The translations under genes were made by a program, and so were the position numbers. A stretch of DNA of 40,221 bases, from IMG/VR virus record IMGVR_UViG_3300032282_003758, positions 1 through 40,221 of that record; one strand, written 5' to 3'. Origin of the DNA: a virus. The notes under the pieces were generated by a model that was not told the DNA's origin, did not search any database, and saw only the letters and a program-made list of their open reading frames with translations. Below are positions 23,394 through 30,433 of this stretch, piece after piece; position 1 is the first letter of the stretch; every line of letters begins with the position of its first letter.

Positions 23394-23849
23394 ATGTGGG
23401 ACATGGGCAACCTGTATGGCAATTCCGACACGGGTACGTTTGGCGAGACGTTCGGCGACCAGTCGCAGCCGCAGCCTGCGATGGGAATGCCGATGCAGCA
23501 GCCACGGGCGCGGGCCAACCGGCAGTTCGGAAACGGGAACCCGTTCTTCAATGCCAACGGGCAATTGCGGAATCGGTTCACGCAGCAGCCCAACATTAAT
23601 CGGTGGGCGCAGCGGCAGAACGCCGGGGCTTACGGCAACGCCGGCAACGCCTGGAATTTTTCCGGGATGCCCATGCAGCAGCAGCAATTCGGGGTTGGCA
23701 TGAACAACTACAACCAGCGGCAAATGGGTCGAGCGAACAACTATCGCCAGACGGCTTGGGCCATGGGGCAGCAAGGCAATTACGGCCAGGGGATGATGGG
23801 TCCAAACATGCCGTACATGGGCGACCAGCAGCCGCAGATGGGGTACTGA
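23394..23849 (+). CDS. Asn/Gln/Gly/Met-rich protein
   Basis: 151 residues from ATG 23394 with GGAGGG eight bases upstream, inside the end of the previous gene. It is low-complexity, rich in Asn, Gln, Gly and aromatic residues (FGNGNPFFNANGQLRNRFTQ, MPMQQQQFGVGMNNYNQRQM). The sequence resembles the prion-like type of disordered region. It shares the motif MPMQQ with the preceding protein and the run of Asn/Gly with the following one, so the three may act together or derive from one ancestor. Confidence 0.55.
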   Translation: MWDMGNLYGNSDTGTFGETFGDQSQPQPAMGMPMQQPRARANRQFGNGNPFFNANGQLRNRFTQQPNINRWAQRQNAGAYGNAGNAWNFSGMPMQQQQFGVGMNNYNQRQMGRANNYRQTAWAMGQQGNYGQGMMGPNMPYMGDQQPQMGY

Positions 23850-23852
23850 TCG

Positions 23853-25985
23853 ATGGCCGAGTCGAATCTCGCAAACAATGTCATCACGCCATGGGCGTAC
23901 TCCATGTTCCAGATGTGGAACCCTTACGCCGGCGAGATGCCGGGCGCGAGCAAGTGGGGGCCGCAATCTGGCGGACAGCCCATGCCGCCCACTAACAGCG
24001 GATTGCCATACGACACATTCAACGCCTGGAACTCGGGGGCGTCCGGCGGCGGCAGGGGGCCGTCCGGGCTGTCCAATTCGGCAGTCATGCCGAATAACGC
24101 GACTGGGTCGCCCATGGGAGGCGGTGGTGGCGGGGCTTCGGGTTCCAGCCCGTTTCTGACGCAAGACTGGATGAATGCGTACACCGGACTGATGTTCGGT
24201 GGCGGGGCCCAGGCGCCGCAGAGCCCAGAAGAGCAGTTTGCCCGGGAGGCTGCTGGTTCTAGATGGCTCGGGGCTAATCAGGACTTTGAGCAGTCCATGG
24301 GCAACTCGCGTGGCGTCGGCAACGGCATGTTGAACGCCAGCATGGGCGCGTTTGACCAGTCCGGCAATTTCATCGGCGGCAAGAACTCGGGCCTGTATGG
24401 TTCCGTGCAGCAGAACCTTGGGCAGTTGGGCAACGGTGGGGCGTGGGGCGCGTACAACAACCCCACGTCGTGGGCGAACTCTCTTCAGCCGTATGCCCAA
24501 TGGGGCACGCAGGCTGTCGGGCAGGCCGGCGGCGCTGCCATGGGGAGCCAGAATCAATGGGCTGAATCAGCGCCGGGTGCGGCCGAAGCCGCGCTCTCGG
24601 GCGTCAGCGGTACCGCTCGGGGAAATGTGAACCAATGGGCGAACGATGCCGCGGCGGCCGGGGGGCAGGCGTTTCAAGGGATTGACGGCCAGTACCGCGG
24701 GAACATGGCTGGGCCTGACAGCGTGGCCTCGGGCGCCATGGGCAACATCAACCCGCTGCTCGCAGGCCGTGAGGCGCAGACGGGCGCCATGTGGGACCAG
24801 ACGAGCGGTGGCGGCTTCGACCTCACGCAGCGCCGAGATGCGATGGGATACGACCCCAATGCGATGGCGCAGCGCGGCGTGGCCGAAACGGCTGCTCTCA
24901 ACAACGAGTACACGAAGAAGTTGATGGAGGGCATCGACGCCGAGACGAAGGCCACGCTGGGAGCCCAGACCCCCGAGGTCGCGGCTGCCATGGCGGCGGC
25001 CGGTTACGGCGAGTCCGGTGCCGGCCAGGGCGCCATGGGCAGCCTTGTGTCCTCGATCATGGGGCAGGCCAACCGCGATAAGCAGCGCGTCCTCTCTGAC
25101 CTTACCGAGTCGAACCTTGCTCGGCAGGCCGCGGCTATCGGTCAGCGCACGAACGTGGGCTCACAGGCCGCTAGCGACGTTCTCAACACCGCGAGCCAGA
25201 CCTACAACCAGGCGTCGGCGCAGCGCGAGCAGGCCCGCAACCTCGGCCTCCAGTTGGGCGCCGGCACGGCAGCGGATGCCTACCTGCAGCAGCAGGGCGC
25301 AATCAACAACATGGAAGGCTCGATCTACGGCGCGAACGCCAACCAGATCGGGGCCATGCAGCGCGACGCCTGGAACAACCGCGCCAACATGGAACAGGCA
25401 ATCTTCGGGGCCAACGCCAACAACATTGGCGCGTTGCAGCAGGGCCAATGGAACGCTCGCAGCGGGCTGAACGCCGACATTTTTGGGGCGAACGCCGGCA
25501 TGGCGAACAACATTTTTGGCGCGTCGAGCAACTTGCTTGGGCAAGGGCTTGGCGCCTACACGGATCGCGGAAACCTTGTGGCCCAGTTGGGGCAACAGGG
25601 CTTGTTCGGAGCAGAGGACGCGATGCAGCGCCGTGCCGGCATGAACGCGGACATCAACAACTCCGGGTTCAATATGCTGGCAAGCCTGTTTGGGGTGCAG
25701 AACCAGAACTACGACAGCCGCATGGCATCCATGCTGGGCCTAGGCCGGGCCGGGCAGCAGTACGATCAGGCGGGTCGCAACATGATGCTCGACACCTTGT
25801 TGATGCCCTACAAGACGGGCTTGCAGATGACGACCGGCATCAACACCTCGCCGTTCCCCAACAACTACCAAGTATCGCCTTGGGAACGCATGGGCGCGGG
25901 CGTCGCCGGCAACGTAATCGGCGGCATGTTTGGTGGCGGCGGCAGCGGGGGTGACATGGTCAACCCCTACAACCAGTTTTCTTGA
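23853..25985 (+). CDS. Large internal virion / ejection protein 1
   Basis: 710 residues. The first 330 are Gly/Asn/Gln-rich and disordered. The middle (VLSDLTESNLARQAAAIGQR, NTASQTYNQASAQREQARNL) is helical with long Ala/Gln stretches. Residues 490-600 hold repeats of the kind GANANQIGAMQRDAWNNRAN, GANANNIGALQQGQWNARSG and GANAGMANNIFGASSNLLG. This resembles internal head proteins that form the trans-envelope channel on ejection in T7- and P22-like phages. The C terminus is Gly-rich with a short hydrophobic patch. Inference from place, size and composition. Confidence 0.6.
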   Translation: MAESNLANNVITPWAYSMFQMWNPYAGEMPGASKWGPQSGGQPMPPTNSGLPYDTFNAWNSGASGGGRGPSGLSNSAVMPNNATGSPMGGGGGGASGSSPFLTQDWMNAYTGLMFGGGAQAPQSPEEQFAREAAGSRWLGANQDFEQSMGNSRGVGNGMLNASMGAFDQSGNFIGGKNSGLYGSVQQNLGQLGNGGAWGAYNNPTSWANSLQPYAQWGTQAVGQAGGAAMGSQNQWAESAPGAAEAALSGVSGTARGNVNQWANDAAAAGGQAFQGIDGQYRGNMAGPDSVASGAMGNINPLLAGREAQTGAMWDQTSGGGFDLTQRRDAMGYDPNAMAQRGVAETAALNNEYTKKLMEGIDAETKATLGAQTPEVAAAMAAAGYGESGAGQGAMGSLVSSIMGQANRDKQRVLSDLTESNLARQAAAIGQRTNVGSQAASDVLNTASQTYNQASAQREQARNLGLQLGAGTAADAYLQQQGAINNMEGSIYGANANQIGAMQRDAWNNRANMEQAIFGANANNIGALQQGQWNARSGLNADIFGANAGMANNIFGASSNLLGQGLGAYTDRGNLVAQLGQQGLFGAEDAMQRRAGMNADINNSGFNMLASLFGVQNQNYDSRMASMLGLGRAGQQYDQAGRNMMLDTLLMPYKTGLQMTTGINTSPFPNNYQVSPWERMGAGVAGNVIGGMFGGGGSGGDMVNPYNQFS

Positions 25986-25999
25986 GAGGGGGTGACAGC

Positions 26000-26044
26000 A
26001 TGAAAAAGGGTAAAGGCGGAAAGGGCGGTAAGGGCTGCAAGTGA
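26000..26044 (+). CDS. 14-residue Lys/Gly microprotein
   Basis: MKKGKGGKGGKGCK. The ATG is preceded by GAGAGGGGGTGACAGC, one of the best ribosome sites in this window, and the stop overlaps the GTG start of the acetyltransferase gene as GTGA. The peptide is wholly basic and glycine with one cysteine. It could bind DNA or acidic virion proteins, or it could be a leader whose translation drives the next gene. Its very small size is the reason for caution. Confidence 0.45.
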   Translation: MKKGKGGKGGKGCK

Positions 26045-26481
26045 TTGTTCAGTTCGCGACGCGAGACGACTTGCCTGACTTGGCCGACGCCATTACGGCG
26101 GCGTCTTCGGAACTGGCTGACCAGTACGCAACGCCGGATTCCAGCACGGCGATCTTGCGCGGGGCCACCTACGGCATCGAGCGGGGCCAGGCAGTCGTCA
26201 TCGCTCGCGACAACGCGGGCATTTGCGGTTTTGTGATTTGGGTTTGGTTCGATGGGTTATCGCCTGGGAAGGGCGTCGAGGGCCTGGGCACTTGGGTGTC
26301 TCGACTTCATCGCAGGAACGGGCTGGGCGCGGCGATGCGCGAGTTGGCAGAGAGGCGGTGTGTGGAGGCTGGGCGCGAAAGCGTCTCGGGCATCGTCGCG
26401 CTCGGAAACGATGCGGCTCTGGAGTCGGTGATGGCGGACGGGTTCGACGTGATGGGGATCGCCGTCAGGAAGGTGTTCTAG
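26041..26481 (+). CDS. GNAT-family N-acetyltransferase
   Basis: 146 residues from GTG 26041, coupled to the microprotein. The N terminus IVQFATRDDLPDLADAITAA is the usual GNAT start helix. GICGFVIWVWFDG supplies strands, TWVSRLHRRNGLGAAMRELA holds the acetyl-CoA loop (RRNGLG), and AALESVMADGFDVMGIAVRK the C-terminal helix and strand. Substrate unknown. The gene lies between ejection proteins, so it may be packaged or act on a virion or host-envelope protein; the Lys-rich microprotein just upstream is a conceivable but unproved substrate. Confidence 0.75.
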   Translation: MIVQFATRDDLPDLADAITAASSELADQYATPDSSTAILRGATYGIERGQAVVIARDNAGICGFVIWVWFDGLSPGKGVEGLGTWVSRLHRRNGLGAAMRELAERRCVEAGRESVSGIVALGNDAALESVMADGFDVMGIAVRKVF

Positions 26482-27941
26482 TGCATATCGCGGTTCCCTA
26501 CTTGGCCGACCACCCGTGGCTGCTCGACATTGCTGTCGCGATGACCGGGGCTCTTGGTTGGACGACGATCCTGATTGGATCCCTGATTGGGGCCGGCCTC
26601 TCGGCCACGGCCTCTGGGATCAAGATGGGCGTCGAGGGGGACTGGGACACCGGCCAGTTCTTCCGCGACATGGGCATCGGGCTGGGCACGGGCGGCCTCA
26701 CCGCGGGGCTCGGCAGCGCCATTGGAAGTGCGTTGGGGACCGGCGCGAGTGCGGCGTCGAGCGCCGGGGCTAACGCCGCTGCCGCTCCTGCGGCTGGCGC
26801 CACCGGGGTTAACGCCACTAGCGAGGTTGTGTCCCAGGGCGTGCAGCAGGCCGCAGCCCAGGCGCCGGCTGGCACGTTCGGGGCGACGGGCACGGCGGTA
26901 GCCAACGGCGCCGTGGCTCCAGCGGGGGCTTCCGGGTCGCTGACTGGCGCCACTTCCAGCGCCGACCTGGCCCGGTCGATTGCGAACATGGTGCCCGACG
27001 CCGTGAACGAGGCCGGGGTGAAGCCGGCACAGGAGGCTCTGACCCAAGCCGGGAATCGGCTGGCCGAGGTAAGCCCGAAACTGGCCGACATGGGCGTGCC
27101 TGGGCCGTCCTACCCGCAGTTCCAGTCGGCCACCGCGCTCGCTCGGGGTGACCTGTCGGGGGCTGCGTTCGACACAACGCGGGCGCTCGGCAACGCCCTG
27201 ACGACGGCGCCGCGGACCACCACCCAGCGCGTCCTTGGGCAGGCACTCGCGGGCACGGCGGCAGGCGGCGGGGCTGGCTACGCGCAGAACCCGCGGGATT
27301 GGAGGGGGCCAGTTTATGGGGCTCTGGCTGGTGGCGCATCGGGCGGTCTGGGGACGGGCACGTCAACGGCGATTGCGCCGGTCGCGGGCCAGCAGATCGG
27401 CAACCTGGCGGGTCGTGTCGTCGGCTCCACCGCCGGAGGGGCTATTCGCGGACTTGGCTCGGACGACCCAGGCAACGGAGCCCTTACCGGCGCTGCGAGC
27501 GGAGCGGTCGGTTCGGGGGTAGGCGGCATCATGGATTCCGGTTGGAATGCCATATCGCCCGACAGTCCGCTGATCCCGCTCAAGCAGATCGATGGGTGGC
27601 GCGGAATCCCGTATGCGCGAGACAACGATCCGGTGACTGACTTCTTGCGAACATTGGGTAGTCCGCACAACGCCTTGTCGTCCGCCTTTGATGTGACGGC
27701 GCCCGGGCCCGGCGACGACCAGTACGCGCAGGCTCTCGGCGTCGCCGGGATGCGCCAGGTGCAGAATCAGTTGAGCGGCCAAGCGTCCGGCCTTGCGTCG
27801 AGTGCAGTCGGGCAGGCTTTGAGCCGGCCGACGACGCTACTTCCGCCGCTGCCTACGAGCGGCCCAGCCATGTACTCCGCGATGCGGACCCGATATGGCG
27901 CAGGGCTACCGATATTGGCACGTTCTCTGCGGAGGTATTGA
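26481..27941 (+). CDS. Internal virion / ejection protein 2
   Basis: 486 residues from GTG 26481, sharing one base with the preceding stop. After VPYLADHPWLLDIAVAMTGA comes a hydrophobic glycine-zipper run (LIGSLIGAGLSATASG, GIGLGTGGLTAGLGSAIGSA), and similar Gly/Ala runs recur later (GAGYAQ, GGASGGLGTGTSTAIAP, GAASGAVGSGVGGIMDSG). Such repeated glycine zippers can enter membranes and are seen in podovirus ejection proteins that make a channel across the envelope. The rest is Ala-rich and helical. Operon position between the other ejection proteins supports this. Confidence 0.6.
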   Translation: MHIAVPYLADHPWLLDIAVAMTGALGWTTILIGSLIGAGLSATASGIKMGVEGDWDTGQFFRDMGIGLGTGGLTAGLGSAIGSALGTGASAASSAGANAAAAPAAGATGVNATSEVVSQGVQQAAAQAPAGTFGATGTAVANGAVAPAGASGSLTGATSSADLARSIANMVPDAVNEAGVKPAQEALTQAGNRLAEVSPKLADMGVPGPSYPQFQSATALARGDLSGAAFDTTRALGNALTTAPRTTTQRVLGQALAGTAAGGGAGYAQNPRDWRGPVYGALAGGASGGLGTGTSTAIAPVAGQQIGNLAGRVVGSTAGGAIRGLGSDDPGNGALTGAASGAVGSGVGGIMDSGWNAISPDSPLIPLKQIDGWRGIPYARDNDPVTDFLRTLGSPHNALSSAFDVTAPGPGDDQYAQALGVAGMRQVQNQLSGQASGLASSAVGQALSRPTTLLPPLPTSGPAMYSAMRTRYGAGLPILARSLRRY

Positions 27942-30430
27942 TGGCGCTGTCGGACTATTTGAGCCCGCACTTCCGCTTGTCGGAGTTTGCCAGCCACGAC
28001 GGAGCGCCGTTCACGCCCTCGGCCATCGAGAACCTTCGCAAGCAGGCGCAGTTGCTGGAGGTGATCCGTGCGGCGTCGGGCAACCGGCCGATCCGTATCA
28101 CGTCTGGCTATCGCTCGCCTGCTCACAACGTCAGGGTCGGCGGGGCGACGCACTCGCAGCATCCTCTAGGGACTGCCACCGACATGAACATTGAAGGCAT
28201 GTCCCCGCGCCAGACCACGGACTTGATCACCGGGCTGATTGCCCAAGGCCAACTGCCGTCCGGCGGGCTCGGCGTCTATAACGGCTGGGTCCATTACGAC
28301 CACCGCCCTGGCAACGCCCGATGGGCCGAAGATGGCGGCCCGGTGCCTTCATACGCCAAGCGGGCGACCACGGCGGACGAGGTCATCGGCGCCGCATCGC
28401 CGGCGTTCGAGGACACGGCCGCAGCCGCGGTGGCGATGAGCCCTGACCTCCCTGCCCCGATGCAGGCGGCAACGACCCCGCTTGCGCCGGACTTCGATCC
28501 GAAAACGCGGGAAATCGGCTCGGAGGCGACTCGGGCGATCATGTCCGACCTCCTAGCCAACGCCAAGAGTTTCAACTACGCGGACCAGGTCGCGAAGCGC
28601 GACGAGTTCTCGCGCCAGATTCTCGACGCTTACGGCAAAGACCAGGAGATGTCCGCGTCCGACATCCCGGGTGCAATCATCGGGGCCCCGTTCAACTTGC
28701 TTCGCGGCGTCATGGCTCCGGTGCGCCGGGCACTCGGCGACCCCCGCCAGTTGCAGGCCGACGCCCTGGGCGGCGACACCGGTGCTGCGCTCTTGGCTGC
28801 GGCGACGGGCGACCCGAGCGTCTTGGCGCGAGCCCAGAAAACACCCAGCGCCAGCGAGTGGCTGAAGGGCTTGGTCACGGACCAGGAACAGCGGAAGGCA
28901 GCGGCTGCGCGTCAGGCGTTGGCCGCGCTCGGGCTGTACGACAAGCGCATGGGCAAGCAGGCCGACATGTTCCTGACCGAAGCGCAGACGGCGGCGCAGA
29001 AGGCTGCGGCCCTGTCGAGCGCATCGGAGGCGTACTCTCGCTTGAGCGGGCCGTACTACGAGATGTACCGCACGCAGGCGGCGACGAAGGCCGCGGACGC
29101 GAACGCCGCACAGTCCATCGCCTCGGCAAACAAGACTGACGTGGACCGGGCGCTGGCTCCTGGGATGGCCGCCGCAGCGAACGCCGAGAACTTGGCGTCG
29201 GCAGGCAATTACGACGCGCAGGCTGCGCTTGCGCGGGAGAAGACGGGGCGGGTCGTCCCAGAGTCCGATGCCACCATTGCCAAGGACATGGCAGCGGCAA
29301 GGGCGTCGGACGCCGCTGCTGGCTTGACCGTCACCAAGGCGGACGAGATCGAAGAACGTCGGCCGTTCGTCTTGGGGAAGTTGACCCAAGAGATCTCCAA
29401 AATTGGCGCCGACAAGGCTCGCATCCTCGCCGACACCGACAACATGATCAAGGAAGGCGACAAGATCGGCGAGCAGATCAGCCTCCTCAAGTCGAAGAAC
29501 TTGCTCACCCAAGAGCAGATCGAGGTTCTCGACAAGACCGGCGGGTTGATGGAGGCGCGAGAGGCCAAGGCATGGATCGACATGCAGGCCGCCGCGCAGC
29601 GCCAGGTCGAGGACGCGCAGATGTCGGGACTCCGCGAGCAAGAACTTGCTGCCCGCATCGCCGACATCAAGACCCGTACCGAGAGCGCGTCCGCCCTCAT
29701 GGCCGCTCGGGCACAGAAGTTGCCGGGCGAACTTGGCGTCCTCCAGGGGCAGTTGGACTTGTTGAACGCTCGCGCCAAGGCGGTCGGCAACCGGGTCGTC
29801 CTCGGCACCGGCAACCCGGTCCTCGGCGAGGAGTTCCGCAGGGCAGTCATATCCAACCTGACGACCCGCACGGCCGCCATCCAGCAGGGCATGAACGGCA
29901 TGTCGCCGAAGGACGAGGCCGCGGCCCGAGATCGCGCCATCAAGACTGGGATCGAGCAGGACCAGCAGCGCGCAGCCATTCAAAAATCGATTGTAGATGG
30001 GGTCATCCCGAGAGATCCCGCTGGTGAAGCCATCGCTCAAAAACGGCTCGACATGATTGGCCTCGGGAACGACTGGGAAGCGCGTTATACTGACAACTTT
30101 GGCCCGTGGAATTCGCTGGACATTGTCCCTCGGCAGCAGCCAACCCCGATACCCACGCCGACGCCCAGCGCGGCAGAGACGCCGGCGCCCACTCCGACGC
30201 CTACGCCCACGGCTGTGCCAACTGGCAACGTCGGAGGAGCGCAGGACCAAGCGGGCTCGACGCTGACCACCGAGCAGGCCACGCACCGGAATGCGGGCGG
30301 GTTCGACCCGAACTACTACAACTCCTTGGCCGACCTCCAGATGTACTACCAGCGCGGATTGGTCCCGAGGGATGTCGCCAAAGCCATCGCCATCAAGCGC
30401 GGCTGGGCGATGCCAAGCACCCCGCAGTAA
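27941..30430 (+). CDS. Ejection protein 3 with N-terminal M15 peptidase domain
   Basis: 829 residues from ATG 27941 (a TTG just before is in frame). Residues 5-125 are a peptidase M15A-like domain: LSPHFRLSEFASHDG, ITSGYRSPAHNVRVGGA, then SQHPLGTATDM with zinc ligands H74 and D81, and WVHYDHR with H119/H122. Members cut peptide links in peptidoglycan. The remaining 700 residues are long Ala/Lys/Glu/Gln helices, ending in a Pro/Thr linker (PTPIPTPTPSAAETPAPTP) and an LADLQMYYQRGLVPRDVAKA segment. The layout fits a virion lysin that opens the wall during DNA entry, in the way T7 gp16 does with another enzyme class. Confidence 0.75.
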   Translation: MALSDYLSPHFRLSEFASHDGAPFTPSAIENLRKQAQLLEVIRAASGNRPIRITSGYRSPAHNVRVGGATHSQHPLGTATDMNIEGMSPRQTTDLITGLIAQGQLPSGGLGVYNGWVHYDHRPGNARWAEDGGPVPSYAKRATTADEVIGAASPAFEDTAAAAVAMSPDLPAPMQAATTPLAPDFDPKTREIGSEATRAIMSDLLANAKSFNYADQVAKRDEFSRQILDAYGKDQEMSASDIPGAIIGAPFNLLRGVMAPVRRALGDPRQLQADALGGDTGAALLAAATGDPSVLARAQKTPSASEWLKGLVTDQEQRKAAAARQALAALGLYDKRMGKQADMFLTEAQTAAQKAAALSSASEAYSRLSGPYYEMYRTQAATKAADANAAQSIASANKTDVDRALAPGMAAAANAENLASAGNYDAQAALAREKTGRVVPESDATIAKDMAAARASDAAAGLTVTKADEIEERRPFVLGKLTQEISKIGADKARILADTDNMIKEGDKIGEQISLLKSKNLLTQEQIEVLDKTGGLMEAREAKAWIDMQAAAQRQVEDAQMSGLREQELAARIADIKTRTESASALMAARAQKLPGELGVLQGQLDLLNARAKAVGNRVVLGTGNPVLGEEFRRAVISNLTTRTAAIQQGMNGMSPKDEAAARDRAIKTGIEQDQQRAAIQKSIVDGVIPRDPAGEAIAQKRLDMIGLGNDWEARYTDNFGPWNSLDIVPRQQPTPIPTPTPSAAETPAPTPTPTPTAVPTGNVGGAQDQAGSTLTTEQATHRNAGGFDPNYYNSLADLQMYYQRGLVPRDVAKAIAIKRGWAMPSTPQ

Positions 30431-30433
30431 CCG

